In this document: one piece after another, positions 9,599-19,098 of the stretch
How positions within the stretch are numbered: the stretch's first letter is position 1
Layout: the number at the start of each line of letters is the position of its first letter
Source of the DNA: Mycoplasmataceae bacterium
Lineage (GTDB): Bacteria; Bacillota_I; Bacilli_A; Mycoplasmatales; Mycoplasmoidaceae
Reading direction: 5' to 3'
NCBI GenBank assembly: GCA_031257095.1
Contig: JAIRPI010000011.1
Coordinates: 62,001-126,000 of the forward strand
Length of the DNA stretch: 64,000 nt
Made by a program: the position numbers and the translations under genes
Notes under the pieces: model-generated
The model's input: the letters and a program-made list of their open reading frames with translations, nothing else
Databases searched by the model: none
What the model was told of the DNA's origin: nothing

Positions 9599-12500
9599 AT
9601 GCCAAAAAATCCTTTAATTAAAAAGGTGTTAGTTATCGGATCTGGCCCAATTATTATTGGTCAAGCAGCCGAATTTGATTATGCTGGTACCCAAGCTTGT
9701 TATGAATTAAAAAAAGAAGGCATTGAAGTTGTATTGGTTAATTCTAACCCAGCCACAATTATGACTGATAAGAATATGGCAGATAAGATTTATTTTGAGC
9801 CATTAACGGTTTGTTCTTTAACAAAAATTATTGCTAAAGAACGTCCAGATAGTATTTTGCCAAACCTTGGTGGACAAACAGCCTTAAACCTTGCCATGGA
9901 ATTGCACGAGCAAGGGATTTTATCAATGTATAACGTGCGCATGTTAGGTGCATCAGCAGCAGCCATTAAAAAAGCCGAAGACCGTCAAGCTTTTAAAGAT
10001 ACAATGCAAAAGATTAATGAACCATGCATTCCATCTTTAGTTGTTAATAATGTTGATGATGCTATTTCGTTTGTTAAAACGATTGGTTATCCAGTAGTAA
10101 TCCGCCCCGCCTATACACTTGGTGGTTCTGGCGGGGGGATTGCTAACAATCAAGAAGAATTAATTACTATTACCAATTCTGGTTTACTTGCTTCACGTGT
10201 GAAGCAAGTTTTAGTAGAAAAGTGTGTATCTGGTTGAAAAGAAATTGAATTTGAGGTTGTAAGAGACAGTGCGGGTAATGTGGTTACCATATGTAATATG
10301 GAAAACATTGATCCAGTTGGTGTTCATACTGGTGATAGTATTGTAATTGCTCCGTGTCAAACACTTGCTGATCGTGAATTACAAATGCTAAGAACGGCTT
10401 CACTAAAGATAATTACTGAATTGCAAATTGAAGGTGGTTGTAATGTCCAATATGCCCTTAACCCAAATTCATTCGAATATGCAGTAATTGAAGTTAACCC
10501 GCGCTTAAGTCGTTCATCGGCTTTAGCTTCAAAAGCAACTGGCTATCCTATTGCCCGTGTTGCTACCCGCATTGCTTTAGGTTATCATCTAGATGAAATC
10601 ATTAATATGGTTACTAAAAAAACATATGCATGTTTTGAACCGGTATTAGACTATGTTGTTGTTAAAATCCCCAAATGGCCATTTAATAAGTTCGTTAGTG
10701 CTTCAAAACAATTAGGAACACAAATGAAAGCTACGGGTGAAGTAATGGCGATTGGTACGAACTTTGAAATTGCTTTAATGAAAGCCATCCGTTCTTTAGA
10801 AGAGAAGAATATTGACGGCTTACAATCAACTAAATTTGCTAACTACACTAATGAGCAAATAAAAGATGATTTAAAAGTTGTTCATAGTGAAAGAATTTGA
10901 GTTATCGCCCAAGCACTAAGAAAAGGTTTTAGTGTTCAAGAATTAAGTGCGATGACAACGATGGATTCTTTTTATATTAATAAATTTAAAAATATTGTTG
11001 ATTTAGAAAAAACCTTACAAACGACAACGCTAACTCCATCATTATTGCTTCAAGCAAAGCGCTATGGATTTACTGATGCATCAATTAGTAAATTAACAAA
11101 AATCGATGTAGAAAAAATTTATAAAATGCGATTGGACAATAATATTATTGCCAACTTTAAAATGGTCGATACTTGTGCTTGTGAATTTGCCGCATCAAGT
11201 GCTTACTATTACTCGGCTTATTTTTCTGGCAACGAAGTTAACACCAAGAAAAAACATAGTAAGAAAATATTAATTATTGGTTCTGGTCCAATTAGAATTG
11301 GACAAGGAATTGAATTTGATTATTGTTCAGTTCATTGCGTATGAGCATTAAAAAAACTTGGTTATGAAACAATCATTGTCAATTCTAATCCAGAAACTGT
11401 TTCGACTGACTTTGATATTGCTGATAAACTATACTTTGAACCGCTTACTAAAGAAGATATCCAAAACATAGTTTATCATGAAAAACCAGATGGGGCGATT
11501 GTCCAGTTTGGTGGACAAACAGCCATTAAACTAACTAAAGCTTTAGTTAATATGAACATTCCAATCTTTGGCACGAGCGAAAAGAACATGGATCGTGCTG
11601 AAGATCGGAAGGAGTTTAATGAAGCATTAAATAAATGTAATATCCCACAGCCTTCAGGGGGAACAATCTACACGGTTGACCAAGCGATTAATGTCGCGAA
11701 TACTTTGAAATACCCGATCCTTGTGCGCCCATCATATGTTTTGGGCGGACAAGGAATGGCGATTGTTTATGATGAACCGTCACTAATCGAAGCGGTTAAT
11801 CAAATTAACAAAGTTGAACAAAAACACCCCATACTTATTGATAAGTATGTTATGGGAAGAGAGTGTGAAGTCGATGCCATTTGTGATGGTGAAGATATCC
11901 TTATCCCTGGGGTAATGGAACACTTAGAACGTGCGGGAGTACATTCGGGTGATAGTATTTCTGTTTATCCTGCCCATAGTATTTATCAAAAGCATTTAAA
12001 CACCATATGTGAATACACACGAAAAATAGCAAAAGAATTAAATATTATCGGAATCTTAAATATTCAATTCATTATTGCTAGTGATATTATTTATATTATC
12101 GAAGTTAATCCACGTTCAAGTCGAACTGTCCCTTATATTAGCAAAGTCACAAACTTGCCGGTCATTGATTTAGCTACCAAAGTTATTTTTGGGGCCAAAT
12201 TAAAGGATTTAGGGTATGGGACAGGGATTTATAAGGCGAGTGCTTTTAGTGCGGTTAAATTGCCAGTCTTTTCATTTGAGAAAATTAAAGGAAGTGAAAC
12301 TTCCTTAGGACCAGAAATGAAATCTACTGGGGAAGTATTAGGTATTGATCGTTCTTTTCCTGATGCCTTATTAAAAGCTTTTATTGCTGGTGGGATTAAT
12401 ATTAAACGTTCGGGCGGAATGTTAGTAACTGTTCGGCAAAAAGATTATGCTGAAGTATTACCAATTGTTAAAAAATATGCACAGTTAGGATTTAATATCT

Positions 12501-12808
12501 ATGCCACCCAAGGTACAGGGACTTATCTAAAGAATAACGGCGTGCATGTACAAATACTATCTAAACTATGAGAAGGTGATGATAACATAATGCAATTGAT
12601 CATGCAAAACAAAATAAGCATTATTGTTAACACACCGACAACATTATCTAAACATTCAAATACTGACGGATTTAGAATTCGTCGTTTGGCAGTTGAATCA
12701 AAAGTTCCATGTTTTACATCATTAGACACGGTTAATGCTTTATGAGAAGCAATTAAAAACAACAAAGAAGAAAAAGATTTGGTGCCTGTCGATATTGCTG
12801 CAATATAG
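9599..12808 (+). CDS. carB: Carbamoyl-phosphate synthase large subunit
   Basis: Full-length 1069-residue CarB. It makes carbamoyl phosphate from bicarbonate, ammonia and two ATP for pyrimidine or arginine pathways. The two homologous halves are both present. The first opens with [20 protein letters not shown]; the second restarts near residue 557 with [19 protein letters not shown]. Each carries an ATP-grasp domain ([31 protein letters not shown]) and the ExNPR signature. A C-terminal MGS-like domain ([17 protein letters not shown]) completes it. There is no carA, pyrB or argF in the window. Several TGA codons are Trp. Confidence 0.95.
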
Positions 12809-12815
12809 TATTACA

Positions 12816-12821
12816 TATAAT
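12816..12821 (+). promoter_or_regulatory. -10 box of the lipoprotein gene (leaderless)
   Basis: TATAAT, 8 bases before ATG 12830, in the short gap after carB. Confidence 0.55.
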
Positions 12822-12829
12822 AGTGTAAT

Positions 12830-13702
12830 ATGACTAAGAGATGATTATTATCAATTCCAATAATTCCATTAAGCATTTTAATTGGTGTTTGCTTTACTAG
12901 TTGTGCGACTAATCACGACCCAAGCCATCCATTATTTAATTATGAAATGGTTGGTGCTAAACAACAAACTAGCTTAAATGGCAAACAAGGTATAGCGATG
13001 GATGATAATTGTTATTACATCAGTGACAATAACAAATTAATTAAATATGACAAGGATTGAAAACTGATTAAGGAAATTGATAATGTTAAGGATTACTTTA
13101 CAAATGTAAATGATCACCACCATATTGGCGATATTGAAGTGTATAATGGTATCATTTACACCGTTGGTGAGAATTTTGAAAACTCATTGGGGGGGGCAAT
13201 TGAAGTTGGTTTATTTAACACTAACCTCCAATGGATTGCAACAATAAATATTTATCAAGATGATCACGGTTTAAAAGAAGTATCAGGAATTACTATCGAT
13301 AAAACTGATAGTTTAATATGAATTAGTTCTTGATGCGATGGTGACTCTGGTCAATATTTATACGCTTATTCTTATCCTGATTTTAAATTTGTTAAAAAAA
13401 TTAAAACCAATCCATGAGTGCAAAAAATTCAAGGTATTAAATATTACAAAGGATTTATTTTTGCTTCATGTGATGATGATACGAAATGAAGCGGCGACAA
13501 ACAAGATAAAGATCATCTATATCGTATTAACCCAAAAAATGGACATGCCATATTAGAACATACATTAAATGAATTTGCTGATAATAAAGAAACGGAAGGT
13601 TTAACGATTGATTCTCATACTGGTGAGTTTTTAATAATGCAAAATGTTGATAATAAAGGTTTATTAACATATTTTAAAACTTCAAAATATAAAGCGCAAT
13701 AA
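12830..13702 (+). CDS. Predicted lipoprotein with beta-propeller-like ectodomain
   Basis: 290 residues. A hydrophobic signal ends in a lipobox-like FTSC with Cys25, predicting a membrane-anchored surface lipoprotein. The mature part has repeated segments of the type GIAMDD-YYISDN, IEVYNGIIYTVG, VSGITID-SLIWIS, LYRINP and EGLTID-GEFLIM. This pattern resembles a six-bladed propeller or NHL-like fold, inferred from pattern only. An 8-G tract at 13189-13196 lies in frame inside the gene, so any change in tract length would truncate the protein. A TATAAT box ends 8 bases before the ATG. Confidence 0.75.
13189..13196 (+). repeat. 8-G homopolymer inside lipoprotein gene (in frame)
   Basis: Eight consecutive G in the sense strand, about 360 bases after the start. 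The reading frame is open on both sides. This tract length matches the two other G/C tracts at 14918 and 46099. Confidence 0.8.
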
Positions 13703-13757
13703 TTTTTAGTTAATATATTTTTGAGAAAACCTTTCAACTAGAATAATTATTTTCTAA

Positions 13758-14941
13758 CTACAAAATTAATTCTTCTCAAGCAAAACTTGCATTATATAAA
13801 GCTAGAATTTCGGTATTTGTAGAATTACATCCAGGATTGGTTGAGGTATTTGAGTAAAAGTTATTATTAGTTCATGATGATGAAGCAGATGGTGACTTAT
13901 GGCAAGAGTAGCTAAAAGCAAATTGTTCAGAACTAGTATTTCCACTATCCATGCATGTAGTTATAGAATTATCGTTAACATTAATGGTTACTCAATTATT
14001 CGATACTATATCAATAAATGAAATGGCATGTGCTTTGCACAATATGGCGTTATTAGCGTTATGACATTCACTTTTCAAGACATTATGGTCAAACGTTATA
14101 GTTTGTCCTGTCTTGCCATTATAATTTGATGCAAAAGCTATATTGAAACTTCCATTTAAGGAAATATTAATAATCTTGTTTGAGCTAATATCAACATTGC
14201 CATAAACTGGGTCTTCAAATAAAACGCCGAACGATTGTGAATTTAAAGACAATCGATTACAAATAATTACATTTGATTTGATATTAACATTAGAATCAAC
14301 ATCTAATATATCAGTAAAAAGCAATCCCGTCGAACAGTCTAAAATCTTATTATTTTGAAATGTCACGTTTTGTGAAATTTCTTCTAACACGCAAACACCT
14401 GTTGTATTATCATTACCAATGATGTTAATGTTAGAAATATTTCAATTTATCTCGTTGGTAGGAGTGCTTGGCGAGGTATTTGGACTAGTCATCCCAAAAA
14501 TAATTCCTGCTGTTTTAGAATGTGAGCTTATAAGATTAATTGTTGCATTGTCTGTTCCAATAAGATCGCATGTGTATCCATCCGGACAAAATATTGGTGT
14601 ATTAATTTCTCCTTCAAGTTTAAATTTGTTAATTAAGCCATTTTGTTGGCTTATACTTTCTAAATTAATGCAAACCAAGTCATCGAAAGAAGACGTAGGC
14701 TTTTCAGCACGATAAATTTTCGGAACAGTCATAGTCGTGGTTTTGTCATTGATAACAAAATAATTATCATGATTATCACCACCACCATCATTATTATGCT
14801 TGTGATATCAAATTGCATACCCAATACCAATACCAATTCCGGCAAAAGATAACAACCCTAACGGGACAAACACCCCCAATAATATTTTGTTTTTTCTTAA
14901 GCTATCAGAATGTTTGTGGGGGGGGTTATTTGTCTTTTCAT
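13758..14941 (-). CDS. Phase-variable beta-helix-like surface protein (OFF: 8-C tract)
   Basis: ATG 14941 follows a TATAAT box by 9 bases. After five codons comes an 8-C tract (sense strand; plus-strand G 14918-14925). As sequenced, the frame stops after 14 residues. With one more C it stays open to TAG 13758-13760, giving about 394 residues. That product has a hydrophobic anchor (LLGVFVPLGLLSFAGIGIG), a His/Asn/Gly linker, and an ectodomain of short Asn-rich repeats such as NKILDCSTGL, SNVNIKSNVIICN and VDISSNKIINIS. These resemble right-handed parallel beta-helix rungs. There is no lipobox Cys. The fold is inferred by pattern; the frame offset is direct observation. Confidence 0.75.
14918..14925 (-). 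repeat. 8-base C tract controlling the reading frame of the surface gene
   Basis: Eight G on the plus strand, equal to eight C in the sense strand, starting 16 bases after the A of the ATG. The downstream frame is open only with 9 (or 6, 12) bases here. Confidence 0.85.
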
Positions 14942-14950
14942 ATTAAAATA

Positions 14951-14956
14951 ATTATA
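14951..14956 (-). promoter_or_regulatory. -10 box of the beta-helix surface gene
   Basis: TATAAT on the minus strand, 9 bases before ATG 14941. A promoter this good supports a gene that is intact apart from tract length. Confidence 0.5.
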
Positions 14957-15003
14957 GTAAATATTTAGTGAGCAATATTGCAAAAATGCTTTTAATTTTA
15001 TAA

Positions 15004-15186
15004 CTATATTTTACTAAAAATGCTTTCTAATCAAGACTTAGCAGCCGAAGTGCTATATGTGTTAACATATTTTTGTAAAGCATTTTTATAAGCAGTATTA
15101 AATGTAGTTTTTCTTTGATTAAATGGAGCGTTTACCCCACAAGTTTTAATTATACGAACTCAAAAATTAGGATTATTATTGTATAT
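15004..15186 (-). pseudogene. Possible 3' fragment of a lost gene
   Basis: The minus strand carries about 55 codons of plausible coding sequence (PNFWVRIIKTCGVNAPFNQR, then ...YKNALQKYVNTYSTSAAKSW) with two TGA-Trp codons, ending at TAG 15004-15006. No ATG or GTG opens it, and its 5' end meets the lemA promoter. It looks like the tail of a gene whose front was deleted. Not recognised. Confidence 0.3.
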
Positions 15187-15189
15187 AAT
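15184..15189 (+). promoter_or_regulatory. -10 box of lemA (leaderless)
   Basis: TATAAT ends 6 bases before ATG 15196. There is no Shine-Dalgarno site. Confidence 0.6.
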
Positions 15190-15195
15190 TATCCC

Positions 15196-15891
15196 ATGTT
15201 AGACACAAGAATTAAAAATGATGAGCAAAAAGGTTTTGACCCATCAGTTCAAAACGAAGAACGCACGCCACCAAAAAGTCAATCATCAACAGGGATGTTT
15301 TGATTTCTTTTTGTTTTAAGTTGATTAATCATTATCCCAGGAATTTGTTTGACTGTGTGATATGTACAAAGAGGAAATTGGCTACGTACGCAACAAGAAA
15401 AAATCAACGAGTCCGCTTCAGGGATTGAAGTACAATTAAAGAAACGTCACGATACTTTAATTAAATTAGTTGATGCGACACAAACATCAATTAAATTTGA
15501 AAAATCACTTTTAAGTGATATTACTAAATTACGTAATGTTAATTTAGCAGCCCACAACATTCAACAAACAGTGCAAACTGAAAGAGTTGGTGCTAGTGCT
15601 TTTGGTCGATTATTAGCAACCGTTGAAAACTATCCTAATTTAAAAACAACCGACACCATTAGAGATTTAATGCAATCAGCTGATTATATTGAAAGGGAAA
15701 TAGCTGCAGCACGACGTTTATATAATGCTGTTGCTTTAGAGTTTAACCAAAGAATTCAAAGTTGACCAACAATCGTGCTGGCTAATAAATATCAATTACA
15801 TAGCTTTGCATTATTTGGTGCATCAGCAGAAGACAAAAAAGATGTAAGTCTAAAAATGTCTATTGATACGACTCCAAATATAAGTAATTAA
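15196..15891 (+). CDS. lemA: LemA family membrane protein
   Basis: 231 residues. A polar, charged N-terminal tail (about 1-33) is followed by one membrane segment (34-57, WFLFVLSWLIIIPGICLTVW). The family helical domain follows, with EVQLKKRHDTLIKLVDATQ, LRNVNLAAHNIQQ, YIEREIAAARRLYNAVALEFNQRIQSWP. LemA proteins are widespread single-pass membrane proteins of unclear function. ATG 15196 is chosen over an upstream in-frame ATG because the promoter sits between them. Confidence 0.88.
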
Positions 15892-16007
15892 GTTTTATTG
15901 CTTGTTGTTAAATACCGTAGTGATTTAAACCCACCGCACCATAATATATCGTAAACTACGATATCTACTTAATTTTATATGCAGTGATTTAAAAACATTA
16001 TTATCTA

Positions 16008-16096
16008 TTTACGCTCGGAAAATTAAAGAATTTTAAAAATCTTTGAGAAAAACAGGTGAAATTCTTGTAAATATATGTGGAGGAGTAAAAGAGAAA
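16008..16096 (+). repeat. Conserved upstream box of the coiled-coil family (copy C)
   Basis: Carries TTTACGCTCGG, the AATTTTAAAAATCTTTGAGA core and GTGAAATTCTTGTAAATATA followed by GGAGGAG. Similarity to the copy at 49831-49921 continues further left (TTTTATATGC-GTGATTTAAAA), so the duplicated unit is longer than the box. Confidence 0.6.
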
Positions 16097-16411
16097 ATGA
16101 AAAGTAATAAAGAATATAAAATAACTAGGTCTAGTTATTTAAGACTAATAGGTGCAACTTTTGAATGTGTTATAATAAATAAGATTGTGAATAAACCACC
16201 AATTTGGTTCCAAGAATTTGAAAAACGTAATAACGCTAGGTTTGACAGAATCGAAACTCGTTTATCAGAAAACGATGTGCGTTGAGCAAAACAAGAAGAG
16301 TTTAATAAATATGTTGGTGATTTTATTAAACAACAAGTTGAGTTTAACAAACAACAAACAGAATTCAACAGACACGTACTAGATGTGTTTAAGAGAAATA
16401 ATTTAAGCTAA
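16097..16411 (+). CDS. Small coiled-coil paralog, copy C (104 aa)
   Basis: Conserved head (MKSNKEYKITRS..., NKPPIWFQEFEKRNNAR), then heptads of the R-x-D-R-I type followed by FNKYVGDFIKQQVEFNK and the FKRNN ending. It combines heptad blocks that occur separately in other copies, suggesting mixing by recombination. Start at ATG 16097, 12 bases after AGGAG. One conserved Trp is TGG here and TGA in other copies. Function unknown, probably a cytoplasmic coiled coil. Confidence 0.75.
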
Positions 16412-16473
16412 AAAATATAGTTTATTTATAAAATTAAAAATAAAAATATAAAATCAACTAAATCAGGTAAAAA

Positions 16474-17520
16474 TTAATATTTTGGTGCTTTTTTTGTTAA
16501 AACGATACAACCATTTTCCGTTGCTACAACTGTATCTTCAATTCTTATTCCACCAAACCCCTCAATATAAATTCCTGGTTCAACAGAAAATACATTGTTT
16601 TCTTTTATTATGTCTTGTGATACGGCATTAATTACTGGTCGCTCGTGAATATATAAACCAACACCATGACCAGTACCGTGTTCATATGTTTGATTTTTAT
16701 ATTTGTTTATTGTTTGTCTTGTAAAGACATCAATATCTTTAGCCTTCACCCCCGGTTTAACCATTTTAACCGCTTGTTGTTGGGCATTGGTTACAAGTTT
16801 TCGGATTCTAATTAGTTCTTTATTCTTTGCCCCCCAACATCTTGTTATATCAGAACAATATCCCTCATATATACAACCAATATCGGCCAAAATATTTTCT
16901 CCAGCCTTATATCTACGGTTGCTTGGTGTACCGTGAATATAAGCAGAGTGTTCACCAAATAAGATTATTGGACGAAAAGAAACGGTTGAAGCACCTTTAT
17001 CAATAAAAAAAGAAAGTAGTTTCTTTTCTGCTTCTAATTCGCTAACACCAGGTTTAATAAATTTTTTTAGCATGAATATACCTGCACAAGCAATATCAGC
17101 ACTCTTTTGCAATAATTTAATTTCCTCTTTCGTTTTTATTGAACGCATTTCATATGAGTTAAAGAATTTATTGACTTGCCATTTATCAAAGTATGCGGAT
17201 AATTCACTAACCGAAGTATCCATACTTAAAGCAATACTTTTAATTTTGTGTTGTTTAAAATATTTCGTTAATTCTTGTACGGTTTTAGCCGGGTTAATTT
17301 TAATACATTTTATTGGTGTTGATTTTAAACATTCGTTTATTTGTAGAGCATCACGTCCATCAAACATACAACCGATGTTATTTTTTGTAATGATGATGAA
17401 ACCAAAAAATAATTCGACATTGGTAATTCAATAAAAATCAAACGGTCTGTGGATTACAATAGCATCAACATCTAGCTTAATTAATAAATCTTTAACAGTA
17501 GCTATTTTTTGGCTAAACAT
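16474..17520 (-). CDS. pepP: Xaa-Pro aminopeptidase (M24)
   Basis: 348 residues. It removes N-terminal residues preceding proline. The pita-bread fold's five metal ligands are visible: ADIGCIYEGYCSDITR (two Asp), GTGHGVGLYIHE (His), VEPGIYIEGFGG (Glu) and IRIED (Glu). The N-terminal creatinase-like domain occupies about 1-125. Its ATG shares one base with the stop of rpmG (TAATG), so the pair is co-transcribed from the promoter at 17688. Confidence 0.9.
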
Positions 17521-17681
17521 TATTTAGCTTTAGTTTCTTTATGAAGTGTAACTTTTTTACACTTTTTACAGAATTTTTTTAATTCTAATTTCTCAGGAAC
17601 AGATTTTGGATTACGATATGTTAAGTAATTAATGCTTTTACATTCTGTACACTCTAATCTCACTTGTCTTTTTATCGCCAT
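17520..17681 (-). CDS. rpmG: 50S ribosomal protein L33
   Basis: 53 residues with the zinc-type cysteine pairs CTEC (11, 14) and CKKC (38, 41), basic throughout, ending HKETKAK. First gene of an rpmG-pepP pair. The ATG lies 6 bases after a TATAAT box, with no ribosome site. Confidence 0.93.
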   Translation of the reverse strand: MAIKRQVRLECTECKSINYLTYRNPKSVPEKLELKKFCKKCKKVTLHKETKAK

Positions 17682-17687
17682 TAAATC

Positions 17688-17693
17688 ATTATA
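17688..17693 (-). promoter_or_regulatory. -10 box of rpmG-pepP (leaderless)
   Basis: TATAAT on the minus strand, 6 bases before ATG 17681. Together with the glyS box at 17706 it forms a 36-base divergent promoter interval. Confidence 0.6.
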
Positions 17694-17705
17694 TAAGTTT
17701 TAAAA

Positions 17706-17711
17706 TATAAT
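17706..17711 (+). promoter_or_regulatory. -10 box of glyS-dnaG-deoD (leaderless)
   Basis: TATAAT, 6 bases before ATG 17718. Confidence 0.6.
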
Positions 17712-17717
17712 GTATTT

Positions 17718-19091
17718 ATGTTGTTAAAAAACAAACAAGACATTTATGTTAATTACTTAAAACAATATGGATTTGTTTTTGCTAATTCAGAAATTTATGG
17801 AGGGTTAGCAAACACATGAGATTACGGTCCATTAGGTGTTTTGTTAAAACAAAACATTAAGTCGTTATGATGAAAAGAATTTGTCACAAAAGACAAACAT
17901 GTTGTTGGTTTTGATAGCGCTATTTTAACTAATAATCAGGTATTAAAAGCTAGTGGACATTTGGCTAATTTTTCTGATCCTTTAGTTGATTGCAAAGAAT
18001 GTAAAAATCGTTTTCGCGCCGACAAACTAATTGAACAAGCTGATCTAGGCATAAGCATCAATGAGAATACTAATCAAGATACTTTGTATCAAATTCTTGT
18101 TGATAACAGAATAAAATGTCCTAATTGCCAAAAATCTAACTGAACTAAAATAAGGAAATTTAATTTAATGTTTGAAACAAAACAAGGAGTAGTTGAAGAC
18201 GATAAAAATACCATTTATCTCCGTCCTGAAACAGCCCAAGGGATATTTATCAATTTTCTTAATGTGCAAAGAACGTTAAGATTGAAATTACCATTTGGTA
18301 TTGGGCAAATTGGTAAAGCCTTTCGTAATGAAATTACCCCAGGAAACTTCATCTTTCGAACGCGTGAATTTGAACAAATGGAACTTGAATATTTTGTTGA
18401 ACCAAAAGATAGTGATAAAATTTTTGATTCGTTATTAAAAAAGCTAAAAACGTTTTTTATGAGCACTATTGGTTTAGATGAAAAAAATCTTCAATTTTAT
18501 GAACATAAAAAAGAAGAATTATCACATTATTCCAAAAGGACAATCGATGTTTTATTTAACTACCCACATGGGTTTAGTGAATTGTGTGGGATTGCAAATC
18601 GTACCGATTTTGACCTTTCGCAACATTCACAATTTTCTAATACAGAATTAGCAATTCTAAACCAAGAAACTAAACAAAAAACAATTCCCTATGTTATTGA
18701 ACCATCAATGGGTGTCGATCGATTATTTTATGCAATTATTGTCAATAATTACAAAGTTGAAAAACTAGATAATGGCGAAAGTCGCGAAGTCCTTGGCTTG
18801 CCTTATTCGCTTTGTCCATACAAAGTCGCAGTATTTGCTTTAACAAAAGAATTAGAACCGCAAGCGCAAAAAATATTGACGCAAATTCTTGATGCAAATA
18901 TTAGCGCCACAAGCGATAGTTCTGGTTCTATCGGTAAGCGTTATCGTCGGCAAGATGCTATTGGTACATATTATTGTGTAACAATCGATTACGATACACA
19001 AAAAGATCAGAAAGTTACTATTCGTTTTCGTGACAGCATGAAACAAGAGCGTGTGTTGATTAGCGAATTAATCCCACTATTGAGTAAATAG
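17718..19091 (+). CDS. glyS: Glycyl-tRNA synthetase (alpha2 type)
   Basis: 457 residues, single-chain dimeric class II enzyme. The N-terminal [16 protein letters not shown] segment, a zinc-like pair of CxxC motifs in the insert (residues about 90-140), class II motif 2 in RPETAQGIF / [21 protein letters not shown], motif 3 IEPSMGVDR and a C-terminal anticodon-binding domain are all present. Leads an operon with dnaG (8 bases downstream). Confidence 0.95.
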
Positions 19092-19098
19092 GTAAATA

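Noticed and set aside
10133-10138. 6-base G/C runs in carB (10133), pepP (16830) and dnaG (20287) as phase-variation tracts
   Set aside because: They are shorter than the 8-base tracts, lie in frame inside essential or housekeeping genes, and Gly or Pro codons explain them.
9599-12808. Apparent breaks in carB, leuS, dnaK, secY and others
   Set aside because: All breaks are TGA codons at conserved Trp positions in one continuous frame. They reflect the genetic code, not mutation.
15946-15964. ATATCGTA-AAC-TACGATAT hairpin after lemA as a terminator
   Set aside because: A perfect 8-bp stem but A-T rich, 55 bases past the stop and without a U-run. The role is unclear, so it is not listed as a feature.
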